From NCBI GenBank assembly GCA_007922195.1, contig ML682005.1, forward strand, positions 24,297,632 through 24,361,631: 64,000 nt of DNA, read 5' to 3'. Shown here piece after piece: positions 23,208-35,900 of the stretch. How positions within the stretch are numbered: the first letter of the stretch is position 1; each line of letters begins with the position of its first letter. The notes beneath the pieces are model-generated. The model worked only from the letters and a program-made list of their open reading frames with translations. It had not been told where the DNA came from and did not search any database. The DNA is from Podocnemis expansa (Eukaryota; Chordata; Testudines; Podocnemididae). A program made the position numbers and the translations under genes.

Positions 23208-23388
23208 GGAGTGGTTTTCAACCAATATGTCAAGACACATTACTATGTCATCACACAGTGGTAAGTGTGTCTCAGAGATCTGGGGCGATGGCTGGATTTG
23301 GCCTGGGGGCGGGGGTCGGCTGGTGTGTCCCGTAGGGTTATGATATGCCACCAAGTGTGTTGCAACCTTCAAAAAGCTGAGAACCACT
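23208..23388. mobile_element. hAT-like MITE, about 180 bp
   Basis: The ends gagtggttttcaacc and gctgagaaccact are the inverted pair typical of Charlie-like hAT elements. The flanking 8-mers gctctaga (23200-23207) and gctttaca (23389-23396) agree at six of eight positions. Immediately upstream (about 23018-23207) another possible element has ends agagcagggctg and a reverse-complementary gcgctgctct, less certain. Confidence 0.65.
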
Positions 23389-23739
23389 GCTTTACAGTAT
23401 AGCCACTACCACAACTGATCAGTTCCCCTAGTCTAATGTCTTGCCTCTAGCAGTTGCTATAACAGGTGCCCCAGGAGAACAGGAAAGACACCATAAAACA
23501 CCTACCAAATCTGTGCAATGCTGTGGGAGGGGGAAGATCTTCCTAATCTACATGGGTGATCAGTTTATATACTACAGAGTGATCTGAGCAAAAGTATCAT
23601 ATGAGGCTTTAAAAAATGTCTTTGTGCCACAATGATAGATTTGACCATATTCAAGAAACATTCCAGAGCAGATTATAACAATCCTAAAGCAGTCAGTTTT
23701 GGGATATAAAGTATGTGGCAATGTGCCTTTAAAGTAAAA

Positions 23740-23780
23740 TATATATATATATATATATATTTATTTATTTATTTATAAAC
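23740..23780. repeat. (TA)n followed by (TTTA)n microsatellite
   Basis: An alternating TA run passes into tttatttatttatttata. It abuts the left arm of the perfect inverted repeat that follows. Confidence 0.9.
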
Positions 23781-23929
23781 TCAACCATGAAGTCTTTACA
23801 CAGTTCAGGGTTCAAATGCTATGGTGAAAAGAACATTCAAGACCTGTGTAATATATAAGTCCACTGGTCTTGAATGTTCTTTTCACCATAGCATTTGAAC
23901 CCTGAACTGTGTAAAGACTTCATGGTTGA
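23781..23929. repeat. Perfect 64-bp inverted repeat with 21-bp loop
   Basis: 23781-23844 and 23866-23929 are exact reverse complements over all 64 positions, separated by 21 bp. The match extends outward: the next nine bases pair with one mismatch (tttataaac against ctttataaa). The arm contains cagttcagggttcaaatgc. I found no other copy of the arm in the window and no target duplication, so it does not look like one of the MITE families here. It could be a young palindrome made by template switching next to the TA repeat, or a hairpin RNA locus. Confidence 0.9.
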
Positions 23930-24672
23930 CTTTATAAATGAAAAGCTCATCCTTTGAAGCTCTTATACAGAGGTGAAATCTTGCAGGTTGTCTTACTATT
24001 TGTAGGAAGAAATCACCAACACTGACTGATTTTCTTATTGCAACATTACAGCCTACCCAGTGGTTAGCAGAAAAGCATCAGTGGGATGTTGGAGGCAGGG
24101 GAAGAAAGGACAAGAAAGAGGAGAGAGAGATTTAAGTATTCAGTACTCCTAAAAAGGTAATATAAAGGAAGCACCCTCATATGTGAGATCTGAACTACTC
24201 TGTCCTGTAATGGAAGACATAAAGTGAAGATTTTTGTTAGGTGCTAAATGAGAAACAAATGTGCCATTTTAAACTCCCCCCCCCATCTGGTACTAGATAA
24301 AACATACCACTCTTTCTCCTCACCACATATAATAAACTACATCTAACTCTTTACTTTTACAAACTTGTATTCGTGCCAGAAAGAAATAAAGTGATGAGGC
24401 CTATATGCATTGATGATATACATCATTCTTATGTTCAGTTTTCACATAAATTACACCAAAGAGATTGCAGCTTTCACCTTTCTTGCTATTTTAACATTGA
24501 ACTGGGATTTATCAACATGAATTGTTTGAGTGCAACAGAGGATGCTTGTCCATTACTATGTCAGGAGGATAGGGCTACTGGGAATAATATAGCCCAAAAA
24601 AGTGAATAGATGATAAGATGATATGAAAACCATTAAACAAACACTTTTTCATGAATAAACACACACACAAAA
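23930..24672. other. Unannotated sequence
   Basis: No gene or clear repeat recognised. Confidence 0.4.
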
Positions 24673-24765
24673 CCATCTGATGAAGTGGGTTGCAGCCCAC
24701 GAAAGCTTATACTTGGAGAGATTTGTTACTTTCTAAGGAGCCACAGGACTTTCGTTAATTTTACA
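24673..24765 (-). repeat. Palindromic retroposon fragment, aagctttcg subfamily
   Basis: catctgatgaagtgggttgc, agcccacgaaagcttatac and gccacaggactttcg match the reverse reading of the copy at 13240-13456. Confidence 0.7.
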
Positions 24766-24814
24766 CAAAGCCATGGAATCTTTTCACAAAAGTTCAGCTA
24801 CAGTTAATTTTGCT

Positions 24815-25055
24815 GGCTATGTCTACAGTGGCCAATTAGTCCGGACTAATGAAGGCTTTGCCTTGTCCAAACTGAGAAATTTCTTAGTTTGAACTAGGCA
24901 AAGCTTAGTCCAAACTAGTGAGACCCAGCACTAGTCCGAACTTACTCGCTTAGTTTGAACTTTAGTTTGAACTAAGCACGTGCAATACGCAAACTAAGGC
25001 TTAGTTGGAACTTCAAAAGTTCAAACTAGCCATGTGTTCTAGTTCGAACTAAAAT
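24815..25055. mobile_element. PIF/Harbinger-like MITE, right end lost
   Basis: The left end ggctatgtctacag matches the family ends. The interior holds ttagtccggactaatg, agtttgaactagg and agttcgaactaa palindromic words, as in 15529-15911. No matching right end was found before the adjoining palindromic retroposon begins near 25066. Confidence 0.6.
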
Positions 25056-25065
25056 GTTAGCTGTT

Positions 25066-25272
25066 GCAGTATGACCTGATTCCATGTCTTACACTCCCTT
25101 GCATTTATTTTCATCCAGTTCTGTAAGTTCTCCCTCTTCAAAGCGTCTGATGAAGTGTGATATTCTCCCACAAAAGCTCATGCGATAAATCAGTCTGTTA
25201 GTCTTTAATTGCCACAAGACTCCTTGTTTCTTTTTGCTTTACTAGACTAACATGGCTGCCCCTTTGGAACTT
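25066..25272 (-). repeat. Palindromic retroposon, minus orientation, with head
   Basis: atgtcttacactcccttgc, atttattttcatccagttc, gcgtctgatgaagtg, gccacaagactccttg, then tagactaacatggctgcccc. The last is the head in reverse. This is one of the more complete single-arm copies. Confidence 0.75.
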
Positions 25273-27050
25273 CTGTGGAATGTAGCTGAATTTCATCTTC
25301 TTTCCAAGTAAGGATTTTGAAGTCACATTTTGTTCAGAGTTCACACCTAACAGAGCAAGAATCTTGCTTCTGGAAAGTGGGATCTAGGACTCATTCCCGA
25401 AATGTAAGTGCAATGATTCCAGCATCAGAGGACACTAAGACTGTAGCTTTGTGATGAGCAGGGAATTAGCAACAAAGAACAGATACAAACTGTTTTGAAG
25501 TAATACTCTTGCATAACACACAAACGTTAATACAAATACACGGAAGCTATTTACAGGTTGGGAGGTACAGAAAAGAGTGTTCTTTAAATATGAGGGCTTT
25601 CCCTTTCATTTGTTGTTAGTAATAATACATTTTAATCTATAGGCACCCTGACCAAAAAGAAAGTATAATAAACATGCAAAAATTCCAAAAGACAACCAAT
25701 AAGCCCAACAAAAGCCCCACAAACAACAGAGAGAGTCTGATTCTTGGCATAAAGGGGCCTGAAATGCAAATAAATATAATTTATTTCTTCTGTAAAGGCC
25801 CTTTATCTGGAGGTATAGTGTAAAAGGGGCTTTGGTATAAATGTGAATCAGGCTCAAAGTCCTCAGCCTTGCCCAGAAGGTAGTGGGGTTATGTCTTTTC
25901 TGGCATAGATGAAGGAATACAAGGTGTTTCCTTTACACTTGGGCTTAAATGTTGTATATCAAGTACACACCCAGAGGCAAACCACATCTAGACTGTGTTG
26001 TGTTACTGTGTGCATTTGTTGCAAATGCATACCTTGCAGACATAGTGCCTATTCCCAAAGAGAATTCATATAAACTTGAAGATGCAACTCTCAAAAGGGG
26101 ATAGGAAGGACTAGTGGATGAAGCTCCACATAGGCAATTTTATTTTATTTTTTTGTTAAAATCAACCCTTTGCAGATGAAATACGACTTTTTGGCCAAGT
26201 AAATTAAGATTGGAATTCAAAGAATTCAACAAAATGTAGGTAGCTCTTGGAGAATCTTATTGACTTACAGCATTAGCATCTGTCCTGTACAGCAGTGATG
26301 TACATCATTAACCACCACTCAATCCTGAAACTATTTTTTCGGGTCATAGCTATATGTCCTGTCACAATAACAGTTATGTTGCTCAAACAATGTACTATGC
26401 ATCTCCCATTAAAAAAAATAAAAAAGTCCAACAGATATTTATATAGGCCATTGTAATTATTGTGCACAATTAATGAGCTTTGTCCTCTCCTTTTGGCTGG
26501 AAGAACACAAAATCCCACTAAAAGGAAACAGATGTAGTTGTTTTAAGCGTTTCCAAAGGAAACTGCAGTGAAGTATAAAACAGCACTATATAAAAGCCTT
26601 ATGTGTCATGGAGATGTTCTGATATTGTTTTCATTTGCCAGCTGTGTGTAAAGTAGGGGCTTATGCCTGTGACCAATAGGTCTTCCCACATCAGAGTATT
26701 AACAACAACAAAGCTATGGAAGTATTAAGAAAATGCTAACTTTACCTCCAAATGCACTTGATTTTCCTAAACAAGGAACATGCATTAGGAACCAGTCCAA
26801 AGAAGAACAGACCAGATTTACAGCGCTTTATTGGAAAAGACAATAATAGGAAGACGAAAACATTAGTAAAGTGACCCAGTGTGCAGTCATCCTGGTCAAT
26901 GAGCAAGATATCAGCATCTTACTGCTGCTGGTCAGCCTGTTCTGCCAGGCATTGCTAACCTCACCCTTCTCTATAGAAAACACAAACTAGTTTCAGCTGG
27001 GCTAAGAAGATGCTATGCAATCCAGTGGAGGCTTCACGGCACTGGAATTC
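25273..27050. other. Unannotated sequence
   Basis: No gene recognised. An 83-codon minus-strand frame (25606-25857) is not supported by any domain. Confidence 0.4.
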
Positions 27051-27260
27051 AAATCATCTGGGTTCTGTTACTGGCTCTCCCATTGGCTTGGGGTAAATTA
27101 TATCTATTTGCATTGCAGTAGCATCTAGAGGCCAGAGCCCCATTGTGCTAGGGCATTGTACAAATAATAGACACAGTTCCTGCCCCAAAAAGCTTAAGTA
27201 ACTCAACTGCTGTGTGACCCAGTTTCCCTATCTGTAAAAGGAGGGCAAGTTCTACTTAAC
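27050..27260 (+). repeat. MIR-like SINE split by an older dispersed repeat
   Basis: attcaaatcatctgggttc and tactggctctcccattgg form the left part, and tgctgtgtgacccagtttcc, ctatctgtaaaaggag the right part, of a MIR-type sequence. The middle (about 27105-27205) is the same repeat as 21105-21235. Confidence 0.55.
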
Positions 27261-27353
27261 CAAAAGTTTGGACTGCTTTTGTTAGGACTTTGGATTATGT
27301 TTTATCTTAAAACTGATATTCCCTTTGCAGCCTATTACGCCAATACTCCCTAA

Positions 27354-27634
27354 GGGTACGTTTAAACAGGGATAAAAGCTCTGTCGTCTGTGGCTCAGCC
27401 ATCACTGGTTCAGGTCAACTGACTTGAGCTTATGGAACTCACTTTATGGGGCTAAAATTTGCTATGTAGATGTTTGGTCTTGGGCTGGAGTCTGAGCGCT
27501 GAGACCCTCCACCATTATGAGGTGCCAGAGCTTGCGCTTTAGGCAGTGTTCAGTCCTAGAGCCCAACCCTGCAAGCCCAAGTCATCTAACCCAGACCAGC
27601 TGTGGGGTTTTTTAATCCTCATGTAGATGTAGCC
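27354..27634. mobile_element. PIF/Harbinger-like MITE, 281 bp
   Basis: The left end gggtacgtttaaac and right end catgtagatgtagcc are imperfect inverted repeats of the ggctatgtctacac type. The flanking triplets are TAA (27351-27353) and TGA (27635-27637). Confidence 0.55.
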
Positions 27635-27637
27635 TGA

Positions 27638-29409
27638 GGCAACACAAATTTATAAGGAAAAGTGTCATCTGCTAAATTATAAAACACGTTTGTTTTTCTT
27701 GCATGCTCTCCTCTACCTTATTCAAGCAGTGACCTGATCCAGCCTTACCTTTTTGGAGAGATCAGATGAGAGCCCAGACTAAGGTAATCTGGCTGCTAGC
27801 TGTTAACAGTCACATAAAAAAAAATTCTAGGGATCTATCAAGGTTCTTTAAAAATGTCTTTGACCATACAATTGCACAATGCAATGTAATGTTTTAGAAA
27901 TTAATTTTTTAATAAAGGAAAAACAGAACTTTTGATAGGGAAAGGTATTAACTATAAGAAGACAGGGTAACAAATATAAGGGAATACACTACAGTTGAGG
28001 GAGTAAATACAATGAACTAAAATGAGCATACACATTGTTATTATAAACGTTCCGGCTGTGACGGTCAAAGGGAAAGTCAACAGGAATTATCCCCCAGCTA
28101 CACTGATGCTTTATTTTGTATCTGTTCATTCCACTTAGCCCACTTCTCAGTCAGTTGTTAATCTGATACAGAGAGTAATTCCATTCATTCCATTTCTCTT
28201 AATTCTTTCACTCTGGTCACTTGATGCAGGAGATATTTCAAGGCAACCTTAGCACTATGCTGTTAGAAAAATGTCTTGATTTTCTGAAATAAAACAATGT
28301 CACTTTTTAAAATGAATACTTGGGGAAGGAATGTCTGGAAGGAAACTTCTAGTAACCCAACAAAGAAAATAGTCCCAAACAATGACCCTTTCAGAAGACA
28401 GACAGGTTCATTAAACACATATCCTGTTCATCAAAATCCATCTGCAGTGTTAATAAAATGCAGAAGGCCTGTTAAAACTTACCCATTAAGGATTACCTCT
28501 GTAAAGGGGGCTTTTGTTTAATGCAACGTTGTTTTGCCTTTAACAGGTTTAGACATGTGGGGGGAAGTGAAGAGAAAGGGGGAAAAAATCATTGTCTTTT
28601 TGTTTTCTTGAACTATTTTGTACACAGCCAATGTACCTCAAAGGAGATCAACCACTGTGTTATAGAAACCATTGATATTTTCCCTCAGATCTTTGAAAGC
28701 AAGAGGTGTGAAATGAGGAAAGCGGATTGGCAGTGGGAGACATGCCAAGCTCCTCTCCCTACAATGGATGTGTCAGCACACAGAGTGAAAGAAAAAAAAT
28801 TAGCTCTGATTATTCTCCATCCTTAAAGTAAATATATCATAGGCGATGACATTTGTTGCTTATAATAAGGAACATTTAAAGCAGCCCTGAGATAAAATAA
28901 CTGCTGAACAAACATTCTATAATGTATCACTAATGGAAAACAAAACAAAACAAAAAAAGATATGTTAGCACTGTTGTATTTTCTTTGTTTCACTATAAAG
29001 CAGTTTCTTCCTGGAATTCTCAGTCCAAATTCACCTTACTTCATCCTGTTGTTACTCTGTGCAACATTTGCTCTTGTGTAGCATTACTAAGCTTTTTAGG
29101 CCCCAAAACGCAACATGATCAATCATACACATTTTACAGGGGACAGTACTGTAGTCTGTGCAGGAATATATTTCCTCAGTCATTTCACAGGTTCTGATAT
29201 CATTTTTATGGCTGTCACTTATAATACATAAAGGAAAGAACTCAAATCTGACAATAATTATAATTCACTATATAATGTTTTACACAGATATTTTTTTCAT
29301 CAGCACTCTTAGTACTGTACTTGGATATTCAGGACCAAATTCTTGGATCCATCTCAGCATGCTTTATGCTGTGTTAACAGCAAAAAGTAGGCAGAAAATT
29401 GCCCTAATG
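27638..29409. other. Unannotated sequence
   Basis: No gene or clear repeat recognised. Frames of 74 to 101 codons (for example 28521-28826) have no domain. Confidence 0.4.
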
Positions 29410-29597
29410 CAGGGGTCTCAAACACATGGCCTGAGGGCGCATGTGGCTTCTAAAGCTATTTCCTGCAGCCTGCAATGACACTATTGCTACCGATATTTGC
29501 AGTATTGTTGAATGAAAAGGTTTCAGTGGTGTGGCCCTCAGGCTAATGTACTAGTCTTCATGAGGCCCTCATGGTGATTTGGGTTTGAGACCCCCTG
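29410..29597. mobile_element. hAT-like MITE, 188 bp
   Basis: The ends caggggtctcaaac and gtttgagaccccctg are inverted repeats. The flanking 8-mers ccctaatg (29402-29409) and ccctaacg (29598-29605) agree at seven of eight positions. Confidence 0.85.
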
Positions 29598-29620
29598 CCC
29601 TAACGAGACAAGAGAGGTAG

Positions 29621-29740
29621 AGCTCTGCATGGATACAAATATGTGGATCCATATCCGATCTGTATCCATAAGAAATGGTTCATGGATATGTGCAGGTGTG
29701 GATATAATGTCCATGGATATCCACATATTTGCAGGGCTCT
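29621..29740. mobile_element. Short inverted-repeat MITE
   Basis: agctctgcatggatacaaat and gtggatccatatcc on the left pair with ggatatccacatatttgc, agggctct on the right. The target duplication is unclear. The element is dense in ggatatcc-like words. Confidence 0.55.
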
Positions 29741-32579
29741 AGCCCTGCAGATATAAAAATATGTAGACCTGTATTTGAGTCACATGCACAAGAAATTCCT
29801 TTGATTGCCATCTCTGTATCAACCGTTATTTACACCTATGTTTAAGATGTATATCAGGGGCAGAAAGTGATTCTTGGCCAGTGTAGTGATGCCTCTGGGG
29901 CTCCTGCAGCCATCCTCAGGCTGTTGTGTTTCCCAGCTGGCTCAGGATCAGAGGAGCAGAAAGGCTTCTGTTGTCCTTAATTGTTCTAAGTGGAAATTTG
30001 TTATAGGTAAGAATCTGAGCCTCAGTTTCTAGTGTAATACTTAAGTTTTAATCTGGTAACATGTCACACCTCTGTTCCCTTTGCACATAATGCTTGACAG
30101 GTTGCAGATGGCTTGATGTTAAAGCACTAGATAGAGTTTGAGGAAATTTGGATTCAATTCCAATGTTTCCCACAGATTTCCACAGAAGCAGCCATGGAAA
30201 TCTCTTTGTTCAACCTCTGTAAAATTTGAGTAACAATGCTTCCCTGTCTAACAGTGGTATTCTAAGGAAAAATTAATTAATGACTGTGAGGATCTTATCA
30301 GAGTGATGAAGTCGCATAAATTCATAGATAAAACTCTAGAGACTAGAGAGGAGGTACAAGATGAGCAACACATACTTCTTTCATTCCATCCCACAGACCA
30401 GGAGATGATATTGCCAGAGACAAGAGGTTGGATCCTCTACATGCCTCCAAGTTGTCAGGTAGCAAAGACTTTTGGTCGCTACCAATCTGAACTGGATTCA
30501 CCGAGAGAGAAAAAAGCTGTTGTCTTAGAATAGCACTGGATGAATGCCTTGGCTTAATCTTGCTGATGTGAGATATGACCCTCAGTGTATTATGTGGTGA
30601 ACAAATGATAGAGTAATTTTCCCATCACAACCATGCCTTGAAAGTGTGTGTGTGTGTAAGGAAAGATATACAAGGATTCTCGTAAATGTGGGTGGACTAC
30701 TGAAAGTACTGTAGAACTGAATAGCCCACCACAGTATTGACACTAGTGTCTTGGATAGGTATGTCTTCAGTATGGCATGCCTCCCCTTGCCTTGTGTCAC
30801 AATGACTACGCTCTGTTAGCTCAATCAGAAGTAGCATGGCTATGTCTCCTTGAGGTAGAATTTACACATTCCAGCTTTATTGAAGACCTACCCTAAAAAG
30901 GGACAGAATTTGTGACAAGCAATGAGGGTCAAAGTCTGTCACATTTTGCACGATGATTATTCTATAAACAGTTCAATGGAAATTAAAGAAAATGCTAACA
31001 GAGGCACTACTCAATATGAGTAAGCATAGCAGAACCTGGCTTTTAATGGAGTTTTTTATTAGCTTAATGACCTCTCAAGATTTACCTTTTCCGCACTGGT
31101 CAATTTAATTGACTTCTCCTTAACACTCTATTAAGGAGTTGAAGATGAAATAAAGGCTGAATTCATTTCCTTGCACTCAACTCAAAGTCATTATTTATAG
31201 CAATCAGTTTTGTCCTTGTCCCTCCAGACACATGTTTCTGGTCAGAGAAGCACATAGTACACTATCAGGGCTTTGATATTATCTCTTTTTTCCATTACAC
31301 TTACCAGGTGAATGTGCTTTTCATTTTGTGCTATTGAAGTTTTTAATGGACACACAGCAAGTTTTCTTTTCCTACAGCATTCCATGGCATTTCTTTTTCT
31401 GTAAGACTTTAAGATTCTGTTGTTTTGTGAAAAATGTTCTATATGTTCCATTTTATTCTGCATTAGTCTATCGAGTTTAGTGTGGTAAATTCTTTATCTG
31501 CTGATAGCCTAGAACTGACCAAGGCCAATCAAACAGAGTATGGAACACGAGATGTGGAGACTTCTTGTGCTCCCTTCCCTGCTCAGATGATGTGAGCACC
31601 ACTGAAGGATAGCTCTATGTCCATCCATATCTGATGGCTGAGAAAGAGGAGGACAGAGAAGTAAATGGGGAGGACTTTAAATTGGAGTTAGGGACTAAAT
31701 ACCTTGGAGGATCTGGGCCTAGGAGTTCAATGCTGGTGTAAGAAAAATGAAAGTAGTCTTATGGGAACTGAAATGGGATATGATGACAGGACATTTGAGT
31801 AGGGAAATAAGGGGGATTGTAAATCTGGTTGAAAAGAGCAGGATTTGTTACTGATGCTGCTGAGGGACCTGCAGTCTGCAGCTGATGGAAGGTTTGCAGC
31901 TGACGAGTTAAAAGAAAGGTTGCACAGGAACAGTTTTGTATGAAGAGTGGTATCCAGAAGGTAATGGAGGTGCCAAATCTGGGAAGCTGAGACTGTAGGA
32001 AGTGCTTGAAAGTAAAGAACGTGAGTCAGCTGATGAATTATTTACTCCAAGGAGGAACAAAAGACAGTTACCTAGGCATACATCTGCAACACAGCATCCT
32101 CCTCTCCATAATGCACCTCCCCCTGCCAGACCCACTTACTTTCCTCTCTACAGCCAGTGAGGCAGAAGATGAGTGAAGTGGCCTTCACATTGCTCCTCAG
32201 CAGGAGCAGAATGCTACCCAGCTGAAGGATATGCTCAGAATTTCCATTGCTTGAAGACTTCCCATATAACAGAATGTGCCAGAAGTATGCTGTTGCTGTG
32301 TAAAATGTCAGCTGCTTTGAGAATTCCCAGCAGAGTTCCAGAGAGCATAATAGAGATGAGTTAGGTGATAACATGGTTGCCCTTTAATTAAAAATATCAA
32401 TAATAGGCTAGAAACCTGATTATTTGAATCACTTGGGCCACAACAACTGTGTTTGTATAACCAGGAGTTAATGGACAAATATTCAGCAGAATGAGAAGAC
32501 ACAAGGAAAGTTCCAAAGACGAAGAGACTGAGCTAAAAGAGGAATTGGGTAATGAGGATTCCATTGTACTAATATTCAC
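29741..32579. other. Unannotated sequence
   Basis: No gene or clear repeat recognised. A short (TG)n is present at about 30645. Confidence 0.4.
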
Positions 32580-32587
32580 ATAGCACA

Positions 32588-32918
32588 GTATTTCTCAACC
32601 ACTGTTTTGTGGAACACCAGTGATCCTCAGACATAGTGCAGGTGTTCTGTGACCCACCCTGACCCCTCCTCATTGGGGTTGTTGGGGGGGCTGAGTGGGG
32701 CTGGGGAAGGAGCAATTTAATGCCCAGTCACAGCAAAGCTTCCAGGCGCCTGGTAGTGGATACTGACATACACCTGGAAGCTTTGTTGTGACTGGGGCAT
32801 TAAATTGCTCCTGTTACCACTGTTACCACCTTTTTAGAGAATGTTTTCATCAGGTGCACTGCATAAAGTAATTAATACCTTTTGTTCCCTGGTCCACCAA
32901 TTGTTGAGGAACATTGAA
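32588..32918. mobile_element. hAT-like MITE, 331 bp, with internal hairpin
   Basis: The ends are gtatttctcaacc on the left and ttgttgaggaacattgaa on the right, a hAT-type pair. A perfect 8-bp duplication, atagcaca, lies at 32580-32587 and 32919-32926. Inside, 32709-32746 and 32773-32811 are near-perfect inverted arms (ggagcaatttaatgccc, gcttccagg) around a 26-bp loop. Confidence 0.88.
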
Positions 32919-32926
32919 ATAGCACA

Positions 32927-35900
32927 TACCACAAAATAATCCTAGGTGGTGTACAAGTAATTACAGATTAAGTTATTTTAAACATCTGAGATTAAAGATT
33001 ACCCTGGGATTTCCCTGTGTTTAGGATTAGTTTGTTTTCCTTGTATTTCTTTTTATATGTCGTGCTAAGCTCTATTCAAGAGAATTTTTATTTTATTTTC
33101 TATTCTTTTAAAGTAAAAAGTGTATTATACAAAAGCGTGATAAAAATGGGCCAAATGTTACATTCATTTACATCTTGCACAACTATATTGACTTCAAAAG
33201 GTTGACACAGAGTGGAAGCCAGTACAGGGCTTTCCCCATTATATACAACAAACAGAGCCAAATTCTGGCCTGATGTGCATGCTCCAGAAAACTAAGACAT
33301 ATAAATCTGTGCTGTAGCAACAATGCACTATAGAAGGTGCTCCAAAATGCCCAGTTCTGGCTTTGCTGAAAATCACTTGGACACCAGCTGTGATTGGGCA
33401 TCTCCAAAGTGCTGGGGTGTGATTAGAATTGTTGTATGTGCAGGTGTGGATGAATGTGTAGGAAGCCTGACAAAGTCAAAATTCCTACATGAAGACTCCA
33501 TGCAATTTAATGCTGTACAGAGAGTTTCTGTCTGGGCAGAAGGCCAGTGCAAGTCAAATGAATCATTTATATCCACTTAAGCCCTTGAGGGTTTAAATGT
33601 AACTTAAGTGGTACAGAGGCCATGAAGGCTTAAGTGGGTTTTAGTGGTACATAGGCCACGTGTTGGCATTAGGGTCAATTTCACATCCAGAAAACAGAAT
33701 GTAGACAGGGCTTTTTTTCAAATTGTCCAAAGCCAGCTAGAATATGTCTGCATATTAAGCATGGTTTTGCATCTTGTGTACATGCTGGGAGAGGAGATTG
33801 CCTGTTTACAATGCTAAGCCAGAATATGGTTCATAGAACATAGTCTAATTCTAATTCATACTGTGCTAATACAATGCTAAACTTCTAAGTACCATCACAG
33901 TGTTTCTCAGTAGCTAAGGATATATCATCTTTCATACACAGCCAGTTCTGAGGGCTTCCTTTTCTGGTTCTAAAAATCTCTAGCCTGAATTTGGCATGCA
34001 AGGTTTCAAACCAAAAGGGAATTTCTTTTTTAATTTCAAAAAAAGATAAATGAGAGTATACTTCTTTTAAGGGCACTATTTTTTTCTTTCCTTCTTTTTT
34101 AAAGATGCCTAGTTTCTAATGCAGCACTCGTTAGAAAGTTTCATCTGCATTATCGGGTTTTATTTAAGTCCTTTAAAAACCCTTAAGGGGCAGGGTTCTG
34201 CTGGCTTGCTAAAGTTTATAAGGATATTTTTAGCAAGGGAGAAACTAACTTACTGGCTATATGGGGAGACAGTGCAACTTGATTGTGCTGTCAGCGGCAT
34301 AAATTAAACTAGAAAAAAAGAGAAATAATTGTTTTACTAACTTCTTTCCGTTCAAAATTGCAAGGGACTGTAAGTAACAATAGTAGGTGTAAAATTTCCA
34401 GACAGAAATTTGATTTATAACTTAACCATGTAGGTATGTGCTCCACATGGGAACGCTCAGCCATTGTGTATGAGGCTTCAGGAATTGTCCAAGTCCAAGG
34501 AGGGAAAGCCCTTGTGCAATGACTTATGCAACCTGGCCTATAGGTCTTATATTTTATCCTCTTCTAGGATATTCTTTCTACCACAAGATTCTGCCCAAGG
34601 CCATCACTGTACTGCTTGACCTTATTTCCCATTTCCACTACTGCTCAGCCTGAAATATTCATCACATTGGCTGGACAAAGAGTTACTCAATCTATCTGCC
34701 TCAAACTCCATCTCCACTTGTTAGCCTAACTAAGCAAAACTCAGTACTCAAATAGAATTTTGGATCCAAGATGTGGGTTGAAAATCCTTTAAATATCTAT
34801 CTACCACACCACATCTTTGAGCTCCACAAATTTCACATCTCTGTTATGTCACAGAATTGCTTTTCCCTTAATCTTTCCTCTTTGCAGGGACATAGCAAAT
34901 ATTAAATAATAAAATAGCAGAAAAAAATCCTCCCCGGGCTGTTTTCAGTTCCAGCATAGTTTGTCTCCTTCTGATTTGCTGAAGCTGACATCAAAAGATG
35001 GTAAGACAGTGCCAAGTTATTTGTGGTTCCTCAAAATGGTCTGTGATTGTACATCTGGCTGTTTTATATGCATCCTACATTTGCGACATGGATTTATTTA
35101 GCAAACTCACAGTTGTACTACAGTAACAGGCTTACTTTCTTTTTAGACTCTTAGGACACTCATCTGAAAAAAATACTGAGATCCTAGGGAGGGGCCATTG
35201 GAGCTGAGTGCAACACCCAAGTGGGCAGTGTCAGAGGCAGTATATACATAAACATCTGGGAGCAAAATTTGGTTGCAACTCATCATTTTGCCCAGGACTG
35301 ACATGAACTTGGAGCTCCCACTAAAGATCAGAGATAATCTTGAATCAAAACCCTTATCCAAACACTTCTGATTTCTGGGAAAATTTGCATCCAAATCTCA
35401 GTCAGAACTTGCAGTTCATGCCCTATCTTTGTAATCTACTGAATGGAAACCCCACACCAAAATAGCATTAAACTTGGCAGAAATTTTGTTCTTATCCCAG
35501 ATCAAAACTCTGGGGCTTGAGCCCATCTCTATTAATGACCACAGCCCTGCTATTCTCTTCCTTTGAGTGTATAGCTAGAATTTTTCCAACAGCACCAGTG
35601 ACTATAAATAAAAGATAACCCACTTGCCAAGCAAAGCATGTGAAAAGCATAACAAATTAATTTTTTTCTTGCTCATTAGCTGCACCTTCCAGCACTGACC
35701 TGAATGACAATGTTAGTACTTCCTTCAGTAATATATTATGACCTTTTTTCACTAACTGAAGTTGTTTAAGGGGAAGAAAAAAAGTTAATATCATTAATCA
35801 TAATTAATAATTCCTACCCAATCAACTGATTTTTTTCAAAAGGAAACAAGAGGCTGTGAGATAATAATCTGCACTAATAACTGCAATCCAGAAAGCTTGT

